This document shows, piece by piece, positions 21,680 through 33,254 of a stretch of 64,000 bases of DNA (the first letter of the stretch is position 1; each line of letters starts with the position of its first letter). The notes below the pieces were generated by a model. The model ran no database searches, was not told the DNA's origin, and saw nothing but the letters and a program-made list of their open reading frames with translations. This stretch comes from Nemertoderma westbladi (Eukaryota > Xenacoelomorpha > Nemertodermatida > Nemertodermatidae). The position numbers and the translations under genes are program-made. The stretch is from NCBI GenBank assembly GCA_032718475.1, contig JAUCBJ010004537.1, forward strand, positions 62,001 through 126,000, read 5' to 3'.

Positions 21680-23080
21680 TTAACTTAGGACGAGGTCTAA
21701 TGATTCGGAATATTCTCTGATGTCTAGACCCAGAAATGTCTTGATGTAATTAAGCATCCACTGAAAATCATTTCCAGGAAATATAATTTGATAATTGTTC
21801 GCGTCCGGAGCCCCAAGAACCACCAGATTGTTACTATCCGTTTTTTTGTATATTTTATTCTTTCCTGTAATCGATATCGGCTCATAGTGTTTTATATGTT
21901 TTAATTTCATTTGGTTGCGCCTCTGACTCCATTTATTTGTAAACACGCGTAATAAACAAAACTTTGGCATCATCCATACCCCTTTATACCTCGCCATTAC
22001 GCTCGAGTATATCTTCTTATTCTTATAGGCAATGGGTGTAGGTACACATTTGATTATCACTATATCTTCTAGTTCGGAATTTTCTGATAACGAAATATCA
22101 GGAAGACTCGGTTGATAAAACATTGGTACACTGGGTTTCGAGTACTTGGGTAAGCTATCGAGGAAGCCTGTAACATAAACCCGAAAATCTGCGATGGACC
22201 CAAAAAGAGGTTCGTTGTTGACAGTTCGAGCAGAGTGGGTCGGTTCATCAAAATAGAATGTGTAAAGTTGATTATCTTTTGTAACTTGAACTTTACCTGT
22301 ATTTTCATCAATCATTCGAATCTCATCAGATTTTGTGATCCAAAACGACCATTTCAGCCTGTCGCTGTTGGCATTCATAGCGGAGAAACGTCTATACAGA
22401 TCTGGTGTTTTACGGTCCCATCCAATCGCTTTTCTGGGATCTCCCCCATGTCCCCGAGCCAAGGCGAAGTGTCGAACATAGGGATCTGGGACGATTTCAC
22501 CATCTCTGATCCTCACGATGTCAAGAATATCAGTATATATTTGAATATTTTTAATATGGTGAATATTTTTTGTTATTTGAACTCCAGAAAATTTTACGGG
22601 GAGAAATTTTTGGTCATAAATTTCACGAAACTGTTCAAAATCAAACTCATCAACAAAATATATTGAGTAACACTCTGAATACCTTTCATTTTTAATATTT
22701 TTATGACTATTTTCAATTAAAACTGAATATTTTTCTGAATCAAATGTAACCCGTGATACATTATCTATGACATACATAGGGTTGGTGCAATATTTCCTCC
22801 AAGTACTACCATCTTGTCCAACACCATCAGGCTCGTCTTCCCATCCGATAATCGCTATGGGGTGAAATTTCCAGATATTTGGTCGTACGTTATTGGTAGA
22901 TAAATCCACTTCACCATTATCAACAGCTTCGAAAAACAAGCGGTAAATTTCGTTTAATTTAATCGAATCGACTTTAAAATCTTGGAAAACCATACAGAAT
23001 AAGGAGAGTGGATTGGTGGTTTTGCGGTTTTTGTTCTTGTTTAATAACTTTGATTTTAGCACAACACCAGAGAAAGCCAT
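21680..23080 (-). CDS. Intronless 466-residue protein, family not recognised
   Basis: A single uninterrupted frame, far longer than chance for AT-rich DNA. The start has a good Kozak context (ACCATGG), though Met30 could also be used. No signal peptide, membrane segment, coiled coil or repeat is apparent. The protein is mixed-charge and rich in Ile, Asp, Asn, Lys, Tyr and aromatic residues, which suggests a soluble globular fold. Distinctive stretches are FHPIAIIGWEDEPDGVG (about 72-88), HFALARGHGGDPRKAIGWDR (about 210-229), LKWSFWITKSDEIRMID and MARYKGVWMMPKFCLLR. A TATATATTA-like box lies about 130 bases upstream on its strand and AATAAA lies downstream. It could be an intron-poor host gene, a domesticated element gene or an old viral insertion; I cannot choose. 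Confidence 0.7.
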   Translation of the reverse strand: MAFSGVVLKSKLLNKNKNRKTTNPLSLFCMVFQDFKVDSIKLNEIYRLFFEAVDNGEVDLSTNNVRPNIWKFHPIAIIGWEDEPDGVGQDGSTWRKYCTNPMYVIDNVSRVTFDSEKYSVLIENSHKNIKNERYSECYSIYFVDEFDFEQFREIYDQKFLPVKFSGVQITKNIHHIKNIQIYTDILDIVRIRDGEIVPDPYVRHFALARGHGGDPRKAIGWDRKTPDLYRRFSAMNANSDRLKWSFWITKSDEIRMIDENTGKVQVTKDNQLYTFYFDEPTHSARTVNNEPLFGSIADFRVYVTGFLDSLPKYSKPSVPMFYQPSLPDISLSENSELEDIVIIKCVPTPIAYKNKKIYSSVMARYKGVWMMPKFCLLRVFTNKWSQRRNQMKLKHIKHYEPISITGKNKIYKKTDSNNLVVLGAPDANNYQIIFPGNDFQWMLNYIKTFLGLDIREYSESLDLVLS

Positions 23081-23370
23081 GGTTCTACTGTATACTGGAC
23101 CCCTGATGTGTGATATTCTGTCCAGTATTGTTAGAACTTATCCATCATAATTAGGGTCATTTTCAAAAGTTTTAATGTCCGATAGAGATCATTTATGGCA
23201 ATACTACCTAATATATACCGTACAGAGTGATTTATTAATATGTGAGATCTGTAGGGCACTATTTTTTTTTGTCAACAACGGATTAAGCATACAGTAAGTG
23301 TAATATATCCATAAGCTGTAATGCCAACAAAGATCATTTATCTGGAAATTGCGCGAAACAGTTTTCGAAA
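23081..23370. other. Probable 5' region of the 466-residue gene
   Basis: AT-rich and non-coding. On the minus strand it contains a TATATATTA box near 23208-23218 upstream of the start codon. Confidence 0.35.
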
Positions 23371-23400
23371 ATCAAACGATACTCCAAGGTATCGTTTGAT
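23371..23400. repeat. Perfect 12-bp stem, 6-nt loop hairpin
   Basis: ATCAAACGATAC, loop TCCAAG, then GTATCGTTTGAT: a perfect inverted repeat just upstream of the reverse transcriptase fragment. Confidence 0.85.
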
Positions 23401-23424
23401 CGACGTGAAAGATTATCAAATGTA

Positions 23425-24060
23425 ACAAGAAAATCCTCAGCAAATCTCTGATCGGATGAGCATAAGCTCAAAAGATGGTATGCTTGAGCATGTGGACGAC
23501 TTCTGTTACCTGGGATCATGGATCCAGAATTCAGGTGAGGGACCTTTGAATACGGCAAACGGGAAAGGAATGGGCAGCATTGAATGGGCTTTCCAGGATT
23601 TATAAGTCACTCAGAATACATCGGAAAGTTAGGTCCGATTATTTAGAGCAGAAGTAGATCCAGTACTCCTCTATGGGTGTCCATGCTGGTCTCTAACTGT
23701 TGAGGACACCAAATCTCTGGATGGCACATTCACAAGAATGCTACGCCGGGTTCATTGTGTCAAGTACAATGCACACATCTCAAACCAGACACTATATAAC
23801 ATTAGAGGTGACTCCTTGGTTAACCAATTGGTTTGCAGGACATTGTTTTTGCCGTGAAGACCTGCCTGTGCACAATCTTGTGCCTTGGCAGCCCCATGGA
23901 GAAAATAAGCATGGTGGACAGCCCATGACTTTCCTGAGACACCTCTAAAGGACACTGGCCTGAGGTCAAAGGCGGATGATCTCGCGAAAGTTATGGGGGA
24001 TAGGGAGTTGTGGCGGTGCAACTTTTGTTGATAAGTCGGCATAGTATTCTTAATACACGC
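23425..24060 (+). pseudogene. Non-LTR reverse transcriptase 3' fragment, copy 2
   Basis: From TCTCTGATCGGATGAGCATA onward it follows the element at 38100-38735 closely at DNA level. Relative to that copy it has lost about 24 bases near 23830, and several indels shift the frame around 23545-23960. It covers only the region C-terminal to the catalytic FADD motif, so it is a severely 5'-truncated, dead copy. Pieces of FAGHCF...EDLPVHNLVPWQPHG can still be followed. Confidence 0.8.
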
Positions 24061-24813
24061 TGCATTGGGCTTTGTTGTGGATTGCATGGTGGTGACAAAA
24101 TGTTTTTGTTACTGGACTTTTTTTAATGTGCTTTTTTGGTTTTATTTAGTGTTCTAAAACATAGTTGAACCTGCCAACAATATTATGGTAGGGTGAATGC
24201 GGCAGACTTGACTTTAAGGGCAGATGCGTAGCGAGGGGGGAGGGGGGAACGTTCCCCCGGGCGAACTTACCCAGGGGCGATGAAATGTCAAGGAATTCTT
24301 GTAAAAATAGGACTTTTTTTGAATAACTCAAAATCTGTTGTAAATTATTTGACAATTTCACATAAAAATGTACAAATACTTGTAGGTTACACCTTCGCAT
24401 CAATGTTTTATTAGGCCTACCTTTTGGTTATTTTTTGTTTTATTACCAATAAAAGTTTTCTGGGTTCAAAAGTAAATTGTTACCCTTTAAAATGAATGAC
24501 AATTCGGACCCTTATTTTATTGCATGTTAATTGTAATTCCCCACATGCGGACATGTGTTGACTATTTATTGCAGCCGTTTTCCAATTATATCCTTAGTCC
24601 TATAGTCTTTGATTAAGACTAAGGAGACTTCCAACCCGGAGGTCAATGTAATTGCCGACATTGCAAAGCTGTGCCCAATAAAACTTATAACAACATGAAA
24701 CCACTCATTCGCCCAACACACCAATATCACTTAACTAGGCCTACCCCATTATGGATTTCTTGCTGTATTCCTACTTTATGTGCCTATCAGTTGTCAATGG
24801 TCTGCGACCGGCC
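24061..24813. other. Non-coding with transposon-like scraps
   Basis: Contains a G-rich block near 24230-24265 with GTTCCCCCGGGCG. No frame or family can be supported. Confidence 0.4.
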
Positions 24814-26774
24814 TAATAGTCTACCTGCCAACTCCCTAAAATTATGTTTAGATGGCATTTTTTGTTAATGGTTGGCATGATGGTGGCATGATGGCATGGC
24901 TGATTTTTATACTTCAAAACATGGCGAATCCAGCTAGGCCGGATGCCACCCCTGCATTTTTGATTTAATGCCTTTTTTGGGCTTCGAAGGTTTTTTACTC
25001 AAAAATGGGTTTTTTCGATTTTAGGATACAAGTTCATGGTGAATGTTTGTAAATCTCGTCTCTTAACAAGTGTATAAATTGAAAGTTAATCAAAACACAA
25101 AACCCGCCTTGGCGAATTAATGTTAAATTCTCAATTTAGGGATAGGAGCAGGTTACAGTGGCACGTTATTTTAACCAAAACAATAAACTAAACACAATAG
25201 AACAGGTAACAGTTTTATTTTTGAGAATAACCAGCTGTTATTTGCGTCGAATTTCCCCTGGAGAGGGATCAATTTTGATTGCGTCGAAAGTGGGCCTGTG
25301 TCTGCGACATTAGACGCTGTTTGATTTTATATTGCCTTTGATGTGTTCCCAGGATGTTATTTAAATTAGGATAGTACTTAAAGTCATATCTGAACCCAAT
25401 CTGGACCCAATCTCGAGAATTATACCAAATCTGAACCCAATCTGAATCGAAAATGGAAAGAGGGGTGAAAATTATTAATTTTGCTTTAACAATTTAGAAA
25501 TTAAAAGAAATTTGACATATCTTTTTTCATATTTAAATTTGCGGGCAGCCGCAGCACTTCTGCTGTATTGGGGACTGCAGTTACTACTGTATTGTACTTC
25601 TGTGCAGTCGTTCAGTCAGCTCACCTCTATTGCGCTAGGCGGTATCCCAACTGACAACTACAGAACTACGGCTGTACAGTTTTCGTAGCAGTTCGGTTTC
25701 GGTCTAACGTTGGGTAGGCCTAGGGTAGGTTATTAGTGCCTGGTACCATATGTACAGTATATATGTAGAGACAGCTGGACAGATGTGGCGTAGGGAACGG
25801 TAGAGGCCAGAGGCACTAGTAACCTACCGTAGGCCTACCAAACGTTAGACCGAAACCGAACTGCTACGAACGAGCACCGTACAGTCGTAGTTCTGTAGTT
25901 GTCAGTTGGGATACTGTCAGATTGTTAATGCAAAAATTATTAATTTTTACCCCTCTTTCTATTTTCGATTCAGATTGGGTTGTACACCAAGGTTGTACAC
26001 CAAGGTTCCACCTTGGTGTAGTGGTTGCATTGAATTCACATCTCCCGTAGGTCGTGGGTTCTATCCTCACATGGCTCAGGGCAGTTTTCGTTCCGGCACG
26101 AATGCTTTAAAGGGACAAGCCAGGGCGCATCTCTGCCTTGCATCCTTAAGTGGTAGCTAAATGAGTACTGCGTCGTCAGACTTTGTGCGTAATCCCTGGC
26201 CTAGCGGCCGAAGAAAATTTACTTTTTTTTGGGTTCAGATTTGGTATAATTCTCGAGATTGGGTTCAGATATGATTTAAGTATTGTACTATCCTTTAAGT
26301 TATGTGATGGTTTTTTTTAATTTTTTAAACTGTTTGTTGTTTTTCTCAGGAAAAGGAAAGGTGAGAAAAACAATTAATAAATTAAATTTCATAAATCTGT
26401 TGTTAAGGCGGTTACTAGGGCCGGGTTGCCGGACTGCAATGGAATTTCGGAAATTTTCTTCTTTACCAAAGTGTTTACTGTATAACAGTTTCAGGACAAT
26501 ATTAATGCATTTTTATTAACTTTCAATATATACAAGGGTTAAGAGACGAAATTCAATAACATTCACCATAAACTTGTATCCTAAAATCAAAAAACCCATT
26601 TTTGAGCAAAAACCTTTGAAGCCCAAAAAAAGGCATTAAATAAAAAATGCAGGGATGGCATCCGGCCTAGCTGGATTCGCCATGTCTTGAAGTACAAAAA
26701 TCAGGTGGATGCCAACCATTAACAAAAAATGCCATCTAAACTTAATTTTAGGGAGTTGGCAGGTAGACTACTAA
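24814..26774. mobile_element. ~2-kb imperfect palindrome (foldback element)
   Basis: Three nested inverted pairs share one centre near 25770: 24814-25078 with 26527-26774; about 25365-25500 with 25915-25981 plus 26229-26300; and about 25640-25735 with 25805-25915. The second pair is split on the right by the SINE at 25982-26228. No transposase is visible. The whole unit could fold into one long hairpin. Confidence 0.75.
25982..26228 (+). mobile_element. tRNA-derived SINE with target duplication
   Basis: A-box TGGTGTAGTGG (26014-26024) and B-box GGTTCTATCC (26057-26066) are spaced as in tRNA genes. The body continues to a T-rich tail ending at 26228. TTGGGTT flanks both sides (25975-25981 and 26229-26235), and the opposite palindrome arm preserves the uninterrupted target. 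Confidence 0.75.
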
Positions 26775-26838
26775 TATAAAGTCGTTTCAGAAGTAAAATA
26801 AATCACTCTGTATAAAATTTTTTGATGTCCGTCTGATT

Positions 26839-26950
26839 TCAATGCTATAGTTACCAATGCTATACAGTAGTTACCAATGCTATAGTTACAAATGCTATAG
26901 TTACCAATGCTATAGTTACCAATGCTATTATAGTAACCAATGCTATTATC
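26839..26950 (+). repeat. 15-bp tandem repeat
   Basis: About seven imperfect units of CCAATGCTATAGTTA. The Tyr/Cys-rich small open frame here is a by-product. Confidence 0.8.
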
Positions 26951-26959
26951 ACTCCAGTT

Positions 26960-28227
26960 ATGAAGAAACCTTCTATCTACAATTAGTCAAACATTTTATT
27001 AAATGGAACAGCAGTGTAGTATGCAAATACTTTTTTATACAACAGTAGCTAATATTAGCTATTTAAAAAGGCTTAAGATTTCTATTACTTTTTACTGTTT
27101 GTGTAAAGTGTTCTAGAACATATTATAACAAATTTTAATATGTTCCAAAACAAGTCATAATTTATGTTGTAGAACTATTTTAAATATTTTTGATTTTTTA
27201 ACACTTTTTTTAGAGTTTAGTTAGTTTTCTAGCCATTACTTTTTCTGTTTCTGTAAAGTGTTCTGGAACATTTCATAATATATTTTTTGATAATATTCTA
27301 GAACAAATAATTTTTTTGTTCTAGAACATTTTTAAAGTGAAATTTTTGATTTTTCACACTTTTAAAGTATAATTAAAATATTGTATCTTAGCTAATATTC
27401 AAAAATTACAGTAGCTATAATTTTTTGTTTCTGAAACAAATGTACGCCTATTTTATATATGATTATTATAAATATGATATAATAGAGTGCCACCTGTGCA
27501 TAGAATAGCTAGACTTATTGTTTAGTCTAAAAATTAATATTGTTCTTTAATCGCGTTTATTATTTCCATGAACGGATTATTTGCTTTATTGCGCATCTGA
27601 CGTCGTCATGACGATAACCGATTATAATTTTGTAATAATCTTTATTTTTAAGTAATTATTCTAGAACATTTATTTTCTAAAAAATTGATCATTAAAATGT
27701 TCTAGAACAATGACTAACAGTTTTATAACACTTAATAAATGCTCTAGAAAACTTAATAAACAGGTAAAAGTAGCATGAAAATACGTTGAAAATATACGAA
27801 AATGCCGGCACGGGCGGAACTATTCCCTTTAAAATTAAAGGAAAATTTCCGTACATAGTTGTGTACCACCCACCCCCCATATTATTTTTAAGTAAAAGAT
27901 TAGTTCCTAGAACAAATATTTTTTGTTCTACAACATTAAAAAAATGTTATTTTGTGGTGTTTTTTATTTGATTAGTGAGTGTTAAAAACAATTACTAACA
28001 ACTACAAATTTTCACTGTAGCTAGTGATTTTTATTAAATATGTGATAATATGACATAGAATAAAGAATTAACAACTAGTTTTTTTGTTCTAGAACAAATA
28101 ATATTTGTTCCAGACCAAAATTTTTATATTAAATTAATTAATAGATAATATGCTCTAGAACATTTTTTTTAAAAGGAAACAAAAACTAGCTACTGTAGTT
28201 AAAAAAAATTCATACAAGGATAATATA
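26960..28227. repeat. AT-rich tract with TTCTAGAA palindromes
   Basis: No gene. TTCTAGAA, often as TGTTCTAGAACA, occurs at 27297, 27319, 27659, 27700 and 28087, with near-matches at 27112, 27741 and 28151. The same motif recurs in other AT-rich parts of the window. Confidence 0.6.
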
Positions 28228-28492
28228 TTTGGAATCCTTGCATGATCAGCTTTCCATCGGTACCAGTGGTTGTGGGACTGGTGCAATATCGACGGCAACA
28301 CCTTTTTTTAAATGCTTGTAGCTAAATAATGAAAGCAAAATTAAAAATTCTGGCTCACCCATCCAGGAGGAGTTGAGTGAAACTATCTCTGTTTCAAATT
28401 TCATGCAATCTCATTAAGATTTGTAGAAAAATTTGTGTGGGGGGGGGGGGGTCCATGTACCAGAATAACGACACTATATTCCAGGACATGGT
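28228..28492 (+). repeat. G-tract repeat family, copy 1
   Basis: Runs from TTTGGAATCCTTGCATG through TCTGGCTCACCCA to a poly-G tract and a terminal ACACTATATTCCAGGACATGG. Other copies: 29701-29975 (-), 30268-30542 (+), 30690-30835 (-), 31917-32217 (+) and 57664-57963 (+). Confidence 0.8.
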
Positions 28493-28930
28493 GGTAGCAA
28501 ATACTGTACAAGCTCAGTAGCTATTGTTGTAGAAACAAAATTTGTGGGGGGCCGTACTAATACTGCTCTTTGGCCCTTATTAATAATTATTAACGTAATG
28601 TATCTTTGATATTGTACAGTATGTAGTCGGTATTTTGGGTTCCTTTAGATTCAACTTACTGATAACAACAATCTGATGCAGTGGCAATTCGAATGTAGGC
28701 CTACAGTATTTGTGTGCGCCTACATATTAAAGTGTTTATAATAATTAACATGTAATACGTTCATGTTACAAGATTGTTCTAGAAAGTTTGTGTTCATGTT
28801 ACAAGATTGTTCTAGAAAGTTTAAGTTACAAATAATTCGACGCAAATAAATGAAATTAGATTCGCCATTGTTCAGAATTAGCATTTTATAACTATTTACA
28901 TATCATTGTGTGCCAAAGTAGCACTTTGCA

Positions 28931-29010
28931 ACGTTATGACCCGAGTTTATTTATGAACCGAGCGAGCGCAGCGAGGAAGTTTTACATAAATAAACAAGGG
29001 TCTTTAACGC
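28931..29010. repeat. Hairpin with GAGCGAGCGCAGCGAG loop
   Basis: GTTATGACCC-GAGTTTATTTATG pairs with CATAAATAAACAAGGGTCTTTAAC around a G/C-rich centre. It resembles the hairpin at 33818-33946 in design. Confidence 0.65.
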
Positions 29011-29019
29011 TGAAAAGTG

Positions 29020-29460
29020 ACCTTTGCAAGTAATGATGTATGTAATTTGGTTACATTATGTCAACTTATCAGCGTTCGGTATGTGAAGAAAGGATTTTGT
29101 GGATCCTCATTTATACATTTTAATCATGTACTATATCGAATATAAGTGAAATTTATTAACAGGTACACCGTTTTAATTATTCTTTTAAATCTAATTAAAG
29201 TTTATTGGAAGTTATCTCATGCATGGATGTGATAAATCTTTGATCCATCGTCGACTGAAGCAAACTTAGTCACCGTCTGTGTCCGTTCAGTTTTATTGAA
29301 CACTGTCGCCATTTTCTTTGCTCATTTTCTCTAAAGTGTTTCTATTGAACGTTTCGACATAATGGATTACAGTACACGTTAAACAATTATTTATATAGAG
29401 TGATACAGTAGCTAGTCCCGTCACTGCAAACTGGATAATAAAGCAGCAATCATTAACATA
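29020..29460 (+). repeat. Ancestral copy of a segmental duplication
   Basis: From AATGATGTATGTAATTTGG to CCCGTCACTGCAAACTGG. The second copy is spread over 30570-30681, 32219-32262 and 33258-33500, interrupted by two later insertions. Confidence 0.75.
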
Positions 29461-29700
29461 AATGGAGATAATACATTCTGGAATACGGTAATTGGAGTTG
29501 TTTTCATGTCATTGATTACTTTGCAGCGTTCCGTCCTATAGGCCGCAACGCTGCAAAGTAGTACTTTGCAGCGTTACGAGTAATTCACCAGAACGCTGTT
29601 TAAGTTGACATATGTAATGTAACAAATGTTTCAACCGCCCTCGTTTTGGTATTTCCCCCGCTGTCGTTCGGGAAACCAAATCATTCGTGCCGTACCGCTA

Positions 29701-29975
29701 TACACTATGTCCTGGAATATAGTGTCGCCCCCCCCCCCCCAAATTTTTTTACAAATCGTAATGAGATTGCATGAAATTTGAAACAGAGATAGTTTCACCT
29801 CCCTCCTCCTCCGTGGGTGAGCCAGAATTTTTATTTTTGCTTTCAATCTTTTGCTACAAGCGTTTAATAAAGGTGTCTCCGGTGATATTTCACCAGTTAC
29901 TCTCCAGTTATTCTTCAACCTTATAGTGATTTGTTGGCACTGATGGAAAGCTGGCCATGTAAGGATTCCAAATAT
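29701..29975 (-). repeat. G-tract repeat family, copy 2
   Basis: Reverse-complement copy. Its C-tract (about 29727-29741) lies beside the terminal TATGTCCTGGAATATAG. With 28228-28492 it brackets 28493-29700 as an inverted pair. Confidence 0.8.
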
Positions 29976-30267
29976 GTAACATAATCTAAATTTCGTTGAA
30001 CACTAGCTGAGATATGATATGAGCGTTCAAAAGTTGCATGGTTTTGCATCTGCATGAGGCTATTTTATTCTATTAAATAAAAATACCATATTCTACAGTA
30101 GAACATTTTGTTTATTTATGAATAGCTACGTAATAGTATAATTAAAGAGGCATTGCATTTTTGCCCAGCTACGTATGGAATAAACAAAATGTTCTAGAAC
30201 ATTGTGTATTTGTTAAATAGAATAAATGGCCTGCTCGGCTATTTCCCAACCAAATTCAAATATTTTT

Positions 30268-30542
30268 ACATATTTGGAATCCTTGCATGCGCAGCTTTCT
30301 ATTGGTACCACCAAATCACTATAAGGTTGAAGAATGATTGCACTGTGACCTGTGAAATATCGCCGGAGACACATTTGTCAAACACTTGTAGCTAAAGATT
30401 GAAAGCAAAAATAAAAATTCTGGCTCACCCACGGAGGAGGAGGGAGGTGAAACTATTATTCCAAATTTCATGCAATCTCATTAAGATTTGTAGAAAAAAA
30501 ATGGTACCTGAATAACGATACTATATTCCAGGACGTGGTGTA
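30268..30542 (+). repeat. G-tract repeat family, copy 3
   Basis: Very close to copy 2 (AATCACTATAAGGTTGAAG, ACGGAGGAGGAGGGAGGTG) but lacks the poly-G tract; the sequence reads poly-A into TGGTACC instead. Confidence 0.8.
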
Positions 30543-30834
30543 AATGAAAAAAATGATTATGAACAATGACTTAGCAATGATGTACAGTATGTAATTTTGT
30601 TACATTATGTCAACTTAGCAGCGTTCGGTATGTGAAGAAAGGATTTTATGGATGCTCATTTAAATATTTTAATCATGTACTACAGTACACCATGACCCGT
30701 AATATAGTGTCATTTTCTGATGACACGGACCCCCCCCCCCCCAGATTTTTCTACAAATCTTTATCATATTGCTTGAAATTTGAAATACCACTAGTTCCAC
30801 TCACCGTCGATGACCCCATGAAGCCGGAATTTGC

Positions 30835-31530
30835 CTACGGTACGGGTGGACCCCAGCAAAACTTCCCACAACATGTGTCTGTGGTGCTTTCTTCACTGTG
30901 TCTCATTCGCTACACTGCCCCACAGGTGGATTTCCAAACTTGAGACACGAGATCTGCTAGCTGAAATCCTCTCGGAAATTTCTAAAGATGTTGAGTTGGA
31001 ACCACATCTTCAGAAAGTGGAACAGGAACAATTCAGCTTGCTCAGCACCACAAGGGAGGATGATGTTCTCTTGGACGTTGCAGCCTCGGGTGTATGGGGA
31101 GGTACTTTTGAGCGAACTTACGTAGACGTGAAGGTCTTTGAATCCTGTGAATCCTCATTGCGACTCCAATCCAAGGTCAATTGATGCTGCATACAATATG
31201 CACGAGAATGCAAAGAGACGGAAGTACGAGGAGCGAATCAATATGGTTGAACATGCAGGCTTCTGCCCTTTTGTAGCTGCAGCAAGTGGAGGTCTAAGTA
31301 GATCGGCCAATGCGCTCATAAATCGCATGTCCTTGCTTCTGTCTGCAAAGCGTGATACCCCTTACTCCATAATGGTAGCGCTCCTACGAGTAAAGATGTG
31401 TTTTGCCCTTCTGAGATCGTCCGTGATGTGTCTACGTGGTTCAAGGAGCCACAGAAAGGCTGCTGGTAAAGCCACCAAAGCAATCGCTGAAACAGGTTTT
31501 ATATCTCTTTCAACCAGTTCCGGTATCTAA
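30835..31530 (+). pseudogene. Retroelement C-terminal protein fragment, frameshifted
   Basis: Starts right at the inner edge of the left arm. One frame shows YGWTPAK, CVCGAFF, SHSLHCPTGGFPNLRHE, a Cys/His cluster; the next frame continues ETRDLLAEILSEI...VELEPHLQ and LDVAASGVWGGTFERTYVDV. A one-base change near 31139 shifts to a third frame with AKRRKYEERINMVEHAGFCP, NALINRMSLLLSAKRDTPYS and LLRSSVMCLRGSRS. The ordered motifs match a coding region I remember from many cnidarian and sponge retroelements, just downstream of the RT. I do not assign a named clade. At least two frame breaks: not functional. Confidence 0.65.
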
Positions 31531-31916
31531 ATAATAATAACATGCAAATTAGAAACTCTCAAAATATTAAATACGTAATTAATGTTGATTTATAATTTAG
31601 TATTATAAACTATTGTTGTTGTGATACGTGTTCTAATATTAATGTAATATATAATAAAAAAAAAGTGAATTTGCAGCGCTATTTATTCTATTTAATAAAT
31701 ACACAAAATTCTAGAATGTGTTATTTATTTTATAAGTTGGTTGGCAACAGCGGTATTCCTATCCAATATATATATTGCATAGCTATTCATACTTAAACAA
31801 AATGTTCCAGAATATCGTGTATTTATTAAATGGAATAAATGGCCTTCAGCGAACGATACTTCTTGCAATCTTTGAATACCTATATCTCAGTTGTTTCTCA
31901 ACGACATTCAGATATT

Positions 31917-32217
31917 GTTACATATTTGGAATCCTTGCAACGCAAGCTTTTTAATGATATGAAAAAATTACGACTAATGTGAAGAATGGCCACGATATGG
32001 AGGGTGCGATTTCGCAACACTTTTTTTAAAACGCTTATAAAAAAAATTTAAAGGCAAAATCGAAAATTCCGGCTTCATGGGGTCATCGACGGTGAGTGGA
32101 ACTAGTGGTGTTTCAAATTTCAAGCAATATGATAAAGATTTGTAGAAAAATCTGGGGGGGGGGGGGGGGTCCGTGTCATCAGAAAATGACACTATATTAC
32201 GGGACATTGGTGTATAT
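31917..32217 (+). repeat. G-tract repeat family, copy 5
   Basis: Begins TTACATATTTGGAATCCTTG and ends at the TIR of the 30690-32217 element, with a G tract at about 32154-32170. Its last ~140 bases form that element's right arm. Confidence 0.75.
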
Positions 32218-32265
32218 CGAATATAAGTGAAATTTATTAACAGGTACACAGTATTAATTAATAGT

Positions 32266-33254
32266 CGAGTCAATCTAGCAAAAAACCCATAAGTATTTCG
32301 CAATCAATCCGAACCACACATTTTGGATTCTATATTACCTTATTAATGACCAAAAAAAATCTATAAAATTTTATTTTGCGGATCATATGTTTATTCAAGG
32401 AAATTCTGCGTAAATGTGCATAACACAAGCCAAACAAAAGGAACAGTAGGGAAAAGTAAGTAGCAAATTGGTGATGTTCCAGAATAATTTAATTAATTTC
32501 ACAATAAGCTGTGATTCAATGTGAAATTAGTAATATTTACACTGGCGTGTTACACATTAATTGTTATATCTCGGAAACTAGAAGTCGCATCAAATTTTTA
32601 AATATATTAAAAACTTCACGATATATTAAGGAAACCGTTGTAAAAAAATTATACAATTCCACTGCAAGGAAATTTCATAATTTCCATTAATGTTAGTGAA
32701 GATTTTTCCCATAATTTAATTGTGATTGCTCTATTGATTTTAGGTGTAATTTATTTATTTGTTTTAGTGGGAAAACCACAATAGTTTATCATATAACAAA
32801 TAAATTTTCTGGGGATAAGGGTTTTTGAGGTCGATAAATCCGATGGGCGAGGTTACATCCACCCGTTTAGTAGAGAAGTTGTGTAAATAAATAAGCTCTC
32901 TATATTGTACCAGCAAAATTGGTATTAAAAATGGTTAAATTATTAGACCAATTTCCGTTGCTCTGGAAACTAAATTGGTAACTATCTAGAAGTGCATACT
33001 TCTGTCAATCGATAGTCATTAGAGTAAAGTTTGTCTGTACCAAATTTGGAGAAAATCCCACCAATAGACCCCTTGTTGCTATGTAAAATCCATGTTGCTA
33101 AGGAAAGAAACAGGAAATTGAAGGTGATCCGCATAATATATTTTTATAGACTTTTTGGGGGTATTAACAAGGTAATGTAGAATACAAAAAACTTGGTTTG
33201 AATGAATTGCGAATTTGTTATGGGTTGACACCCTTTTTCGGCTAGATTGACTCG
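32266..33254. mobile_element. Inverted-repeat element, ~120-130-bp arms
   Basis: Outer ends CGAGTCAATCTAGC and its reverse complement. Left arm about 32266-32386, right arm about 33125-33254, both ending inside at GCGGATCA. No coding frame. It inserted into the second copy of the 29020-29460 duplication. Confidence 0.8.

Larger units (their letters stand above)
30690..32217. mobile_element. TIR element enclosing a retroelement coding fragment
   Basis: 30690-30835 and 32074-32217 are near-identical inverted arms, each with CCCGTAATATAGTGTC, a 13-17 base C/G tract and a block covering TTCCACTCACCGTCGATGAC. The arms abut a coding fragment at 30835. In the older duplicate (29120) the insertion point reads straight through as CATGTACTATATCG, so the unit inserted near that point, possibly at a TA. 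Confidence 0.7.

Noticed and set aside
26857-27048. Tyr/Cys/Ser-rich small frame
   Set aside because: By-product of the 15-bp tandem repeat.
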